A DNA stretch of 64,000 nucleotides from positions 257,022 to 321,021 of the forward strand of contig CAJNDS010002201.1 in NCBI GenBank assembly GCA_905221605.1. The letters run 5' to 3'. Made by a program: the position numbers and the translations under genes. The notes under the pieces are model-generated. The model was given only the letters and a program-made list of their open reading frames with translations, was not told the origin of the DNA and did no database searches. Below, one piece after another: positions 1-10,659 of the stretch (the stretch's first letter is position 1; the number at the start of each line of letters is the position of its first letter). The stretch comes from Symbiodinium natans (taxonomy: Eukaryota; Sar; Dinophyceae; Suessiales; Symbiodiniaceae).

Positions 1-65
1 TGCCGCGAAGATTGGTGGGTGCACACCCCCAGCGTGAAAAAATGACTTGCTTACTTCTGCGGGTG

Positions 66-1498
66 TCAGAAGCCTTCCGCGAGCTGCACCTTCTCGAACT
101 GCTTCTTCTTGAGGACGAAAGACAGCTGAGCAATGAAGCAAGAAAAGGCAAAAGCGCAATAGGCATAGACGCGATTCATGTCCTTGGTCAGCACACTGCC
201 AAACTGTGCACAGCGTGAATTCGTTCCACGCATCGTGCCGCTGTGCCTCTGTGCTGCTTGCTTCTTTAGTGTTGTTAGAGCATTCAGCGTTGCAGGAGCT
301 ACAGATGCTACAGCAGCAACAATTAAAACTCGCAGTTGCCTGCCCAAAGCCGAGTGTCCTGAAGGATGCACTCCTTCTCCTCCTGCCCAAATCCACCGAC
401 GTTGGGGTTGGTGGTGATGGGCTCATCCTTCTCCACCTCGTCGCCCACCTGTACGACAATGTCCGAACCAGGCAGCATCTCCTGAGTTTTGGCCTCACCA
501 GACGGGGTGGTGATGGTCACCTTCAAGCCTTCGACAGCGGTCACGGTGCCAGTCGCACTGGCGAAGAACTGGTTGTTGTTGCTCTGGTTGCCTTCTGGAT
601 AGACCTGGCCACGGCCGCGGTTGCCACCGAAGTAAAAGATGCCCTTGCCGAAGAGGATCTTGTCATCGGTGTTGGGGTCTGGGGCCAGGACGGGCAGGAC
701 CATCTTCTCGTAGGTCTCGCCGGGAACCGGCCCTGCGACCACGATGTTGGGGTACTCCTTGCTGTAGGCAGACCAAGCAAGCCCCTTCATTTCCTTCTTC
801 AATGGCTTCGGCAAACGATCCTTTGGAGCCAGCTTCCAGCCCTCTGGCATCACGGCAATGGCTCCGATGTTCATCGGCCCCTTGGATCCATCTGCGATGG
901 GCTGGCGGCGCTTCGCATACTTGGCCGGAATCTCCACTTCAGTCTTGAAGATAGTGTCCGGCAAGACGGCTTGCGGAATCCTCACCTCAATGGGCTTCGA
1001 GGCCAGGTGACAGTTGGCGCACACAATCTTGCCGGTGTACTCGCGCGGGTTGGCGTAGTTCTGCTGTGCGAAGATAGGGTAGGCCACCGCGGACTCCATG
1101 GACGATGTGAAGACCATGGCAGCAGCTGCTCCAGCTAGAGCCTGCTTGGCGAAGTCCTGCACGTCTTGGATGTGCTGGTCGGTCTCCTCAAGGGTCGGGG
1201 CCTCCACTCCATCCAGCTGTGCACGGCAGGCCACCAGCTGGTCTCGGAAGTAGGTCTCACTGCCCACAGAGCTGGACAGACCGGTAGCAACGGGACCGGT
1301 CCTTGCCGCCCGAGCACCGCGGGCCTTGCGTCGCAGGCCGGCCGCCGTCACGAGGCCAGCCGCTGCCAGCGCGGTGCCTGTGCTGCTGGAGACCCATGTG
1401 CCCGCGTTGTTGGCCTTGGTGGCCTGTGGCTCCACATGCACCTGTGGAGCAATTGTGGACGGGCTGATGACCGTGAAGGCGGCGTTGGAAGACAGCAT
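66..1498 (-). CDS. petA: Cytochrome f (petA), nuclear copy 1, two exons
   Basis: Cytochrome f is the c-type haem subunit of the thylakoid cytochrome b6f complex and passes electrons to plastocyanin or cytochrome c6. Exons by alignment: 1498-359 and 182-66, giving about 418 residues. The haem site CANCH is at residues 160-164 and the mature N-terminus YPIFAQQ starts at about 140. The second exon holds the C-terminal membrane anchor, ending KKKQFEKVQLAEGF. Before the mature protein lie a hydrophobic stretch (about 41-55), a basic region and an Ala-rich lumen-targeting segment (about 117-139), as expected for a peridinin-plastid leader. The ATG at 1498 is chosen over an upstream in-frame TTG. 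An AG five bases before it (TTGTTAG) could accept a trans-spliced leader. The 176-base intron starts with GA and is phase 0. Spliced, the join reads ILQ-DMNRV, matching the family. In the peridinin group petA is nuclear, which fits. Confidence 0.94.
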
Positions 1499-1560
1499 GG
1501 CACCTAACAAGCCGTGTCCTTGCCGCTCCTAGCTCGTGGGCGCTTGAAGCCCGCCACTGC
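1499..1560 (-). promoter_or_regulatory. Shared 5' leader of petA with candidate trans-splice acceptor
   Basis: About 60 bases upstream of the petA ATG are nearly identical to the same stretch of the second copy (6625-6680), then similarity stops. On the minus strand the sequence TTGTTAG lies five bases before the ATG. Dinoflagellate mRNAs receive a spliced leader at an AG, so this is a plausible acceptor. No TATA-like or other promoter element is evident. The role is inferred from position only. Confidence 0.4.
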
Positions 1561-1744
1561 TTGCACGCAATCCGGAGCTGGGTGCTGAATGAATGTGGAC
1601 TTGCCTCACTTGTCCTCTGCGTTGCATGCAGCTCACCAGACTCACTGGCCGGCCTTGTTTGTCTCACCTCCACGACTGCCTCAACAAGCATGGAACGGAG
1701 CAGAGTCTGCCTTGGCGTCCGCTCGTCGAGATCAACGACGTTCA

Positions 1745-1850
1745 CGGTGCAGAGTGCTGATGACGAAACAAACAAACAACCAACCAAACACACGCAAACG
1801 CGCAAACACGCAAACACGCAAACACGCAACCAAAGAAACAAACAAGCAAA
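1745..1850. repeat. Simple repeat (AAAC / ACGCAA type)
   Basis: A run of AAACAAAC, AACC and ACGCAAAC words with no reading frame of interest. A second block of the same composition lies at 2100-2150. Confidence 0.8.
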
Positions 1851-1891
1851 TTATTTTACTTCGAACATCCCCACCCTCTCTTGGTAGAGAT

Positions 1892-2052
1892 ACTCTGGGG
1901 TTGGGCACTCTAGGGAGACTCTGGGGCTGGGCACTCCGAGGACATTCTGGGGTGATGGGGTGGGCACTCTAGGGAGACTCTGGGGTTGGGCACTCCAGGG
2001 AGACTCTGGGGCTGGGCACTCGGGGACACGCTGGGGTTGGGCACTCCAGGGA
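1892..2052. repeat. Minisatellite, six units of about 26 bp
   Basis: Six imperfect units built on ACTCTGGGGTTGGGCACTC lie head to tail; one unit is longer by seven bases. It sits in the spacer upstream of petA copy 1. No coding role is apparent. Confidence 0.85.
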
Positions 2053-2099
2053 TGAGCGAGGAATAGACCGGGCGAGGAGAACAACCCCACACCGGGGGT

Positions 2100-2245
2100 G
2101 GCGAACAAACAAACAAACAAATAAACAAACAAACAAATACACACTCACTCACTCAGTCACTCACTCACTCACTCACTCACGCACTTACACACTCACTCTT
2201 CTTCTTCTTCTCCTCGCTCTCTCTCGCTCTCTCTCTCTCTCTCAC
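2100..2245. repeat. Compound microsatellite (AAAC, ACTC, CTT, CT)
   Basis: Consecutive AAAC, ACTC, CTT and CT tracts form a low-complexity block directly after a short unique stretch following the minisatellite. Confidence 0.85.
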
Positions 2246-5187
2246 TCGTGCGGCCAGCAACGCGCATCGCAACTCTGTGCCAGGTCCTCCAGCCCTTGCT
2301 ACGCGACACGAGCCGACGAGGCAGGAAGAAGCTAACGCCATCCAAGGCCTACAAGCTTGGGCCAAACATGACCAAATAGGCGCACCAACAGCAGCAGAAG
2401 AACTAAGTAACTAAGTAGCTATAAGTAACTAAGTAACTAAGCCTTACAAGCTTCTGCACTTCACAACCACAACGTGCATGGTTGCAAATTTTGCTTGTCG
2501 GTGGACTTCGGCTCGGCCACGAGGCTCAAACCAAACCTGGCAGTGCCACGGGAGCTTCTGTGCCACCTGTGCGGCCCCCGACGCATGACATCCATCAGCC
2601 TGTTTGAGTACTTGAGGCCCCAACACTCAAGCTGCGGATGTGCTTTGCGCAGCTCATCGGATGTCCAAAGTCTCCTGACACCAGAACTTGCTCTTCTAAA
2701 CTTCGCTCGCGCAGTGAGCAAAGGACATCACACTGAGATGCGGGCTGGTTGAAAACCTTGGACACTGCGTCAGGAGCTGTTGCACGGCATTGTGGGTTGC
2801 ACTTGCCCCGTGCGAAGCGAAGAATTAGTCACAGGCAAATGGAATTTCATTAAGATGCTCTGATAGCAGAGTTTGGAGAACAGGATGAGGGTGACGGGCA
2901 CCACCTACGACCTACGCAAACGAAGCTCCACAGAATGGATCTCGTAAGACTCGCGCTATCGTGGAAAGGGGCCAGTTGCCTTCCTTCAGCTTGCCCTCGA
3001 TTTGATCAACTTGCTTACGCGTCCTGCCAATCTTCCAGCAGCACAAAGTCCGAAGTAAAAGCGTCCAAGCACTGGCATGGAGTCGGCATGCACTGAGCTG
3101 CTTGCTCCGATGGGACAACGGCATGGTGAGCAGTGTAGAACCTTGATCTTGCTAACTCAAGGTATCGAGCGGCAATTCTTAGAGCAATTCTTCGAGATTC
3201 CCCTTCAGGATGCGGCAGTTTGGCGGCACCGCCATGTTTGTAGAAGCGCCGGTCGGCCATGATGTTTGCACAGCCTGAGATGGCAACAGGCCTTCTGCCA
3301 GTATGTGTGCAAAACAGGGCTTCTGAGGGTCCTGCCCGTGCACCTGAGCATGGCTTGGACAAGCAGGTGCAGGCTATCTTCGGAATTTCAAAGGAGTTCA
3401 ATGAGCCGGGATCCGCGCTTGTTGCCATTCTTGGCTTTCCAATCGAACAGGGGCTGGAACTCAGTTGGGTCCTCTCTGCTAGGCTTCATGCTGACATTGG
3501 CCAGTTAGGTGCAGTGCAATTTTGATGCACTTTTAGACCCATTTTCGATCCACTTTTACGAGGCACTTCAACGGTGGGTGCCTTGAACACACACACACAC
3601 ATCAACGTCACATTGCTAGGAGCGCACACTGCAGGTATCGGGTTCCAGGAATGGAGAAAGCACTTGCAAAGGAGCAGGGGTTATGCAGTTGACGCGTGCA
3701 TGGGAGATGCCAAACAAAGTTCTCGGATGAATCTGACTCGGAAGTTTGTAAGCGCGGCCTTTCACACACTTCAACGCTTGGCATGTCAGTGGGCCTCTGC
3801 TAATATCGTCATGAGCCCAGTCTAGTACTATAGTAAACTGCATTGAGCAAATTCTTTCAAGCATGTGTCGACTGGCACAAGATGCTTTCAAACCCACCCC
3901 TGTAGCATTCCATGAGCACCCTGTCGAAATCAGAGAATTGCGTGTGCCCGCAAGATGCTGGTCGAGGCAGTTCGCTGAGCTGAGCATCCTACCGTGATGT
4001 CAAACTTGCACCACTGCTTGGTGGCCTTCTCTTCCCACAAAGCCACCTCCCAGTCTACGAAAGCATCCGAAACTTGAAGTGGGATTCGCAGGTAACTTCC
4101 AAGTAGGTCGGCCACACTAGATGCTCAGTTCAGGGGTGGCAAGGGCTGAGGAGGGACAGTATTCAACTCTAAAAGGAGTAGGCCTGAGAAAGTAGGACAG
4201 CGCGAGCGACAGAAAACAACGACTTGAGTCTAGGGATCGGAGCATCATCTTCGCGATCCGAGGTGTCGACATTGAGCAAGTCCTCATCCTCTGGAATCTC
4301 GACAACCTTTCTTGTCTTGCACAACCCGGCAGTCATCACTGACAGCGTGCCATGTTCCCCAAGGCCAGAAGCAACGAGTGTCTAACTGATACCCTAAACC
4401 CTAAACATATATAAACCCTAAACCCTTTTTACGGCTAGGACTGCTGCACGAACCCTAACCCTAAACACTAACCCCTAAACCCAGGAAAGGCCACGGCTCG
4501 CAAGGACGGCGCTTGTAGCTTTCCCGTCTGCAGGACAGGAACCAAACAAAAGCTCAGGGCTTCGCCAAAATGATGCATTTGAACCTACCGCTTCAATTCA
4601 AAACGCGAAACTAATGTTGCCTTGCCCTACCGAGGTCGAGGCTATCTTGGGCAATGTCTCATCTCGGAAATTCTTTCCTGGGGGAGCTGGAACGAGGAGA
4701 TACGTTAACAGCGAAGCTTGACTGGCGGCCGAACTTGTGTGACACTACCAAGGTCTGCAGATGGAAAAGATGTCTAGGTTTAGGTGTTCATATTCTATGT
4801 TCATCAGGCTGTGATTGATTGGCATTGCACTGGCCATGGGCAGAGGATAAGGCGAAGCCACTTCCCGATGAACGGCAGGGCCTTGACGGGAGAACAGAAA
4901 TGCATCAGTGTACCTAGAGCACGCGCATGTCTGAGCTCCACGCCCAATGGGTCCAAGAAGGATGTGCGTGACCCCAGCCTTCTTCGCACGGTTTCTTTGC
5001 ACGAGCACAGGTCAGATTGTTCGGCCTCCGCCGATGTACAGAACCCTTCAATAACCGACGACCCATGTACCCCTTCAAGGGCTTCTGTTCCCGCTTTCTG
5101 CCTCACACGGACGGTGTAGGTGAAAAATGAAAAAGTGCCCACAGAGTCTCCCTGCAGAACGGAAGCCATTGCAGTCCAACACTTCTC
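2246..5187. other. Spacer between the petA copies; weak coding signals only
   Basis: No gene could be recognised here. Minus-strand frames around 2460-2720 and 3015-3430 have amino-acid composition that could be exonic, for example a stretch with KYSNRLMDVM near 2600 and one with MADRRFYKHGG near 3250, but no splice-consistent chain or family match was found. A telomere-like tract occupies 4393-4482. The rest is unique sequence. Confidence 0.5.
4393..4482 (-). repeat. Interstitial telomere-like repeats (CCCTAAA)
   Basis: Several CCCTAAA and CCCTAA units are interrupted by unrelated bases. This is the complement of TTTAGGG, the plant-type telomere repeat also reported for dinoflagellates. It lies inside the window between genes, not at an end. 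Confidence 0.85.
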
Positions 5188-6624
5188 TCAGAAGCCTTCC
5201 GCGAGCTGCACCTTCTCGAACTGCTTCTTCTTGAGGACGAAAGACAGCTGAGCAATGAAGCAAGAAAAGGCAAACGCGCAATAGGCATAGACGCGATTCA
5301 TGTCCTTGGTCAGCAGACTGCCAAACTGTGCACAGCGTGAATTCGTTCCACGCATCGTGCCGCTGTGCCTCTGTGCTGCTTGCTTCTTTAGTGTTGTTAG
5401 AGCATTCAGCGTTGCAGGAGCTACAGATGCTACAGTAGTAACCATTAAAACCCGCAACAGCTCGCCCAAAGCCAGCCGAGTGTCCTGAAGGATGCACTCC
5501 TTCTCCTCCTGCCCAAATCCACCGACGTTGGGGTTGGTGGTGATGGGCTCATCCTTCTCCACCTCGTCGCCCACCTGTACGACAATGTCCGAACCAGGCA
5601 GCATCTCCTGAGTTTTGGCCTCACCAGCCGGGGTGGTGATGGTCACCTTCAAGCCTTCGACAGCGGTCACGGTGCCAGTCGCACTGGCGAAGAACTGGTT
5701 GTTGTTGCTCTGGTTGCCTTCTGGATAGACCTGGCCACGGCCGCGGTTGCCACCGAAGTAAAAGATGCCCTTGCCGAAGAGAATCTTGTCATCGGTGTTG
5801 GGGTCTGGGGCCAGGACGGGCAGGACCATCTTCTCGTAGGTCTCGCCGGGAACCGGCCCTGCGACCACGATGTTGGGGTACTCCTTGCTGTAGGCAGACC
5901 ATGCAAGCCCCTTCATCTCCTTCTTCAATGGCTTCGGCAAACGATCCTTTGGAGCCAGCTTCCAGCCCTCTGGCATCACGGCAATGGCTCCGATGTTCAT
6001 CGGCCCCTTGGATCCATCTGCGATGGGCTGGCGGCGCTTCGCATACTTGGCCGGAATCTCCACTTCAGTTTTGAAGATAGTGTCCGGCAAGACGGCTTGC
6101 GGAATCCTCACCTCAATGGGCTTCGAGGCCAGGTGACAGTTGGCGCACACAATCTTGCCGGTGTACTCGCGCGGGTTGGCGTAGTTCTGCTGTGCGAAGA
6201 TGGGGTAGGCCACCGCGGACTCCATGGACGATGTGAAGACCATGGCAGCAGCTGCTCCAGCTAGAGCCTGCTTGGCGAAGTCCTGCACGTCTTGGATGTG
6301 CTGGTCGGTCTCCTCCAGGGTCGGGGCCTCCACTCCATCCAGCTGTGCACGACAGGCCACCAGCTGGTCTCGGAAGTAGGTCTCACTGCCCACAGAGCTG
6401 GACAGACCGGTAGCAACGGGACCGGTCTTTGCCGCCCGGGCACCGCGGGCCTTGCGTCGCAGGCCGGTCGCCGTCACGAGGCCAGCCGCTGCCAGCGCGG
6501 TGCCTGTGCTGCTGGAGACCCATGTGCCCGCGTTGTTGGCCTTGGTGGCCTGTGGCTCCACATGCACCTGCGGAGCAATTGTGGACGGGCTGATGACCGT
6601 GAAGGCGGCGTTGGAAGACAGCAT
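5188..6624 (-). CDS. petA: Cytochrome f (petA), nuclear copy 2, two exons
   Basis: This is a near-identical paralogue of copy 1, same strand, 5,126 bases away. Exons by alignment: 6624-5485 and 5304-5188, again about 418 residues. The haem motif CANCH, mature start YPIFAQQ and membrane anchor are intact. I count three amino-acid differences from copy 1, two in the leader (A/T and R/K) and one in the mature protein (S/A); the anchor exon is identical. The 180-base intron starts with GA, ends with AG, and is a multiple of three with no in-frame stop, so the unspliced frame stays open for about 478 codons. The inserted stretch has no counterpart in cytochrome f, so I treat it as an intron. Similarity to copy 1 ends at the stop codon on one side and about 60 bases upstream of the ATG on the other. 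Confidence 0.94.
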   Translation of the reverse strand: MLSSNAAFTVISPSTIAPQVHVEPQATKANNAGTWVSSSTGTALAAAGLVTATGLRRKARGARAAKTGPVATGLSSSVGSETYFRDQLVACRAQLDGVEAPTLEETDQHIQDVQDFAKQALAGAAAAMVFTSSMESAVAYPIFAQQNYANPREYTGKIVCANCHLASKPIEVRIPQAVLPDTIFKTEVEIPAKYAKRRQPIADGSKGPMNIGAIAVMPEGWKLAPKDRLPKPLKKEMKGLAWSAYSKEYPNIVVAGPVPGETYEKMVLPVLAPDPNTDDKILFGKGIFYFGGNRGRGQVYPEGNQSNNNQFFASATGTVTAVEGLKVTITTPAGEAKTQEMLPGSDIVVQVGDEVEKDEPITTNPNVGGFGQEEKECILQDTRLALGELLRVLMVTTVASVAPATLNALTTLKKQAAQRHSGTMRGTNSRCAQFGSLLTKDMNRVYAYCAFAFSCFIAQLSFVLKKKQFEKVQLAEGF

Positions 6625-6680
6625 GGCACCTAACAAGCCGCGTCCTTGCCGCTCCTACCTCTGTGGGGCGCTTGAAGCCT

Positions 6681-7094
6681 ATTCAGGCTGCATGGTATAA
6701 CAAAAAGTATGCTGTCGCATGCTGCCAAACACATTGGCCCATCAGGCTTGGTTGCCCTGCACACATCAGCCAGTGGCTGGGCTGCGGTGCCACCATTGAT
6801 GCTGGCTGAGCATGGTGCGCAGCGTTTGGCGACTGCATGCCTCGGGAGCCAAATAGCTCTCCCTGCCGTGATCTGATTCTACTAGTGCTTTTTAAAGGTC
6901 ATGCGGAGGCACCATTTCAGCTGCTAGCATCTCACATCAGCATCAATAGAAGTCTGTGATCTGCCGATATCCGCCGCCAAGAAGCAGCATCCGCGCAATA
7001 CCGGCTCCACCAGATGCCTAAGTCCTTGACGCATGCCATCAGCCGCAAAATGGATAAACTTTCGAGGAAGCTGTGTCAGACATCATGCTTCAGC
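6681..7094. other. Spacer between petA copy 2 and the glycosyltransferase-like gene
   Basis: About 400 bases where more 3' exons of the upstream minus-strand gene would be expected. I did not find any that match. No repeat or RNA gene was seen. Confidence 0.4.
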
Positions 7095-8046
7095 CCTGTC
7101 CTTCGGACCTCGATCTAGGAAATGAACTGGCATGATTGGGAGCGGATAATCAGCTGTGATCTCTCGCCTTGGTGCGTGTGCGTTGGCAATTCTTTTAGTT
7201 CAAGAGTTCTGTGGGCAGCATTTCATCTGGTCACTCAGCCATCTCGAAAAGCCGATCCACGCCGGGTGCGACAAACTGGTCCTTGTCAGAGCAGGCATGG
7301 GGCGACGGCATAACGGGTTAAGGCAGAGCAGGAAGCACCAAGTGGTCTATATTGACCTTCACCTGAGGATGGCTCGGAATCCAAGCCAACCCCTGCCAAA
7401 GCCCTTGCGAAAAGAAAAGCACGAAGCCTCAGTTGCACGATTGCCGCATGGAGCCTGAGGCGTCCTAGTGCACAACTCATCTTTGCGCAATGCGTCTTGG
7501 CCAAAGCGCTTGTTGAAGTTGAAGCTCCTTCTCAAGGAAGAATCCATCGGATCAGCATGCAGCAAGACCAGACGCGGGTAGCGGCTCGGAGTCAGCTTAG
7601 CTGACGTTGTCATACCGAAGTTGACCACAACGATGACCTGCAGTGTTGTCTCATTACCTCCTATCCTATTCGCTGTGATGGGTTCTCAGGGTGACAACTC
7701 ATGCTCAGCTGCCAAGACAAGAACAGCAAGAGAAAGCAAAACAGCTTCAGAGCACGAAGAGCCTTCGTGGAGAAGCGGTGCACGGATCGCACAAGCTCCT
7801 CCGTCATCTTGGCGTGCTTCCCAGATGGGGTGCTGGCGAAGTAGTTGACGTAAGCTTGTGGTATCCAGCCCTGCATTTCACCAGACTGGCCAAAATGAGC
7901 TTTGTAAACCTGAGTCTCTCTGCATCGATTCCGCGCGCGTGGGGAAGCATACTACCATAGTATGGCCTGGTAGCCAAGTGGCTTCTTTGAAGCGAGGGTC
8001 AACTCGGGCCCGCATCAACTTGCGCATCACGTCCAGGCTCATCTGC
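7095..8046 (-). CDS. Glycosyltransferase-like protein with DxD motif, partial, at least six exons
   Basis: Six exons join in a single consistent frame: 8046-7967, 7854-7763, 7637-7510, 7427-7376, 7281-7235 and 7167 to about 7101. Donors are GC, GC, GC, GA and GT; acceptors are AG. The joined product runs from a Met/Arg-rich helix (MRKLMRARVDPRF) through AYVNYFASTPSGKH, VIVVVNFGMTTSAKLTPS, SFNFNKLRAFLFARAL, GLDSDQFVAPGVDRLFEM and DYPLPIMPVHFLDRG. The DSD triplet, made across a splice junction, is placed like the metal-binding DxD of GT-A fold enzymes. From memory this matches a family common in Symbiodinium gene sets and annotated as nucleotide-diphospho-sugar transferase. It would transfer a sugar from a nucleotide sugar, probably in the Golgi. 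The 5' end is not defined; a possible extra exon lies near 8400-8340. The 3' end is missing before petA copy 2. Acceptor substrate unknown. Confidence 0.72.
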
Positions 8047-8099
8047 CTGTCACCTCGTATTGCCATGTATAGCCATGTGTTGCTGCAAAGCTTCTTCTG

Positions 8100-8887
8100 A
8101 ATTGGCAAGCCCGCCTGCTCGTGACTCTGCCGTCTCTGTCCATTCGTCCGAACAGAACCTTAGCAAGGGAGGAGACTAGAAGGTACTTCCTTATCTAACA
8201 GGAGTGTATTTCAGGATCCCTCTCGCTTGTGTCGTTGTTCCTTTGTTGCTTGCGCCTTTGTGTTTGTCTCTCTTGCGTCTCGTTGTCCATGATCCCTCCT
8301 CACTTGCATTGATTCGCTGCTCAGTGGCGTCATGGCTGCAAGGTGGGTCAGATACTTGCTTGCGCCTTCCATTCTGCTTGTTTGCGTCCTTCACATTTTC
8401 GCGCAGGGCTTCCTCGTCAGCAAGCAAGCGGTCTTATCACACGTAAGGTCCCAGGTTGCAAAGAGAGCCCGAGATTGTTGCAAATTATGTTTTTCGCCTG
8501 AGCCCGGCTTCAAAGAAGAGCTGCAGATTGCTCGACGTTGGACACGCCCACCGCGTGAAACGCACATCAGCTTCTTGCTTCGGATCCCTGCCCCCCAACA
8601 TCTATCCTTTTTTTGGCCTTTCCAGCAACAGAGGCTCCGCCACCTCCCGATCTACAGTTTCTCTCCCCCGATCTACAGTTAACAACAGCTAATTTTCAGG
8701 CTGTGGAGCTTCCTGTCCAACACCCCTACTCGACGTCTCCTTTTCAAGGCTTACACTCTTGCACTCGCACATGCAAGGTCAGAAACTACCATTGGCACTG
8801 ATCGCAACATAATTAGAACGCCAAGTGAGACTACATGGACATGTGAGGGTCAATTGCAACAGATTACCCACCCCATGCCCGACAACG
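8100..8887. other. Spacer upstream of the glycosyltransferase-like gene
   Basis: A minus-strand stretch near 8340-8427 encodes an acidic/basic segment (LADEEALRENVKDANKQ) that could be an N-terminal exon of the gene downstream. The rest holds pyrimidine-rich sequence and nothing I can name. Confidence 0.35.
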
Positions 8888-9274
8888 TACACACACACAC
8901 ACAGAGACAATCACAGACAATCACAGCCCTCACGCACCCACGCACGCACCCACGCACGCACCCACACGCACATACACGCACGCACCACACAAGCACACAC
9001 AAGCACACACAACAAGCACACACAAGCACACACAAGCGCTCACAAGCATACACAAACACGAACAAACACAGACAAGCACGCACACAAGCACACACAAGCA
9101 CACACAAGCGCTCACAAGCACACACAAGCACGCACAAACACAGACAAGCACAGACAAGCACGCACAAACACACACAAGCACAGACAAGCGCACACAAGCA
9201 CACACAATCACAGGCAATCACGCACAAGCACAGACACACAGGCACAGACACACAGACAGAGAGACAGACAAACA
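8888..9274. repeat. CA-rich satellite, CACACAAG-type units
   Basis: About 390 bases of CACACAAGCA-, CAGACAAGCA- and CACAAACA-type words with an eight- to ten-base periodicity. The long open frames through it (Thr/His-rich on plus, Cys/Val-rich on minus) are repeat artefacts. Confidence 0.92.
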
Positions 9275-10580
9275 GGCCCATCAATGAAAAGACACAAACG
9301 GGACAACAAAATTGACACAAGCGATGCACACCCTGGCTTTATCTTGGATGCCACGGAGCGCTTCGACGGCTTGCCATTGGTTGCGACCCCATGCGCTGTG
9401 GTCCTCGTGTAGCCACTTACTAACATGCCGTCCTTTGAGGCATCTCTGGGGGACTCATTCTTTCTGCGCAACCCTCGCTCCTTTGATTCTTCGAAAAGCT
9501 CGCAAGAAGACACCAGCGAAGCGCCCTCAGCATCAGCTTCATCGGGGAGCAACCACATGGGATTCAGTCCTGATCAGCCAAGGGAAATGCTGTCAGGACA
9601 ACTTTGTGGAAATATGGTTCGTCGTGTTGATTGAGGTCCTGGGGATGTTGTCTAGGGTTTGGAATGGAATCGAGAATTCGGCAGGATGTCAACGTTGATT
9701 TGCTGCAGACCAATACCCCCATGGGCTAAAGTTTGCTGCAGTCCTTGGTAGAAGGGCGTTCCCGGTGTGACCTGGCATTCGCAATGCTTGCCATCGTCCC
9801 CGGGAAGGATGTCCTGCAGCACCTGGCCATCGGTCAAGAATAAAAACAAAACAACAGCCACCTCCACATGACACTAACGATCGAACCGCCATGTTCTGTA
9901 CAACAATGGGCACACGCTGCCTGGATGTTGCACTTTACGGTGAGCAGCTCGCCTTTCGATCGGCCGGCGGTCCATGGATGTGTTGCATCATGTTGGATGC
10001 ACAATTGATGGAAATATATTCCGAATATATTGTGGAGTATTCTGGAGACAGATGGAATATTCTGGAATGCAGATGGCATTCAAGATCAGCATGCGTTGCT
10101 CGTTGCAGCAGAAGGTCCGGCAGCTTTCGGCTTGATATGAAGCCACCTGATGTCTAGGCCAAGGCCGAGGAACTGTCGATGATGGCTTCGAAGGCTGGAC
10201 AAACCCAGAGCCCTTTTCTTCGGGTTCCTAGCAGCGCATGTGGCTTTGACAGCCGAGCGACTTGTCGTCGTTTCCCCACCGCACGATTCCATCACAGGTG
10301 CAATCCTGCTCAAAGCTTTGACACTACTACTATTATTACTATTATGATTACTATTACGATTACTATTATTACTATTTTTCTTCCTTGTATTACTATTACT
10401 ACTATTGCTACACTGATGATGATTATTTCTATCATTACTCTGACATGACACGGCTCTTCGAACATCGTCGAAGCAGCCCCGGGCCTGCCACTGTCCGGCA
10501 CAGAACACCCACTTGAAATTGCCTCCCGAGGGTGCTCTGCTCATGCCGCGTCGGACTTTTTCTTATAATGATAATAAGAA
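9275..10580 (-). other. Possible minus-strand exons, function unknown
   Basis: Two minus-strand stretches have coding character: 9558-9430 (acidic then basic, with CELFEESKERGLRRK) and 9840-9665 (DILPGDDGKHCECQV then GIGLQQINVD). No family is recognised and no splice chain was established. An ATT/ATTACT microsatellite fills 10321-10440. Confidence 0.35.
10321..10440. repeat. ATT/ATTACT microsatellite
   Basis: Alternating TTATTAC and TATTACG words. A related GATAAT block lies 120 bases away on the other side of a unique stretch. Confidence 0.88.
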
Positions 10581-10655
10581 TCATAAGAAGAAGGATAATA
10601 AGAATAGTAGTAATGATAATGATAATGATAATGATAAGGATAATGATAGTAATCG
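10562..10655. repeat. GATAAT / AATAAG microsatellite
   Basis: Runs of ATAATGATAATG and AATAAGAAT words. It sits just 3' of the candidate minus-strand coding segment at 10.66-10.93 kb. Confidence 0.88.
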
Positions 10656-10659
10656 CACT

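Noticed and set aside
206..1138. Open plus-strand frame of 310 codons over petA copy 1
   Set aside because: It is antisense to the well-supported petA exon and has no domain.
5188..6624. petA copy 2 as a single long exon with a 60-residue insertion
   Set aside because: The insertion matches the copy 1 intron and removing it restores the cytochrome f family sequence.
8850..9412. Thr/His-rich and Cys/Val-rich open frames
   Set aside because: They are translations of the CA-rich satellite.
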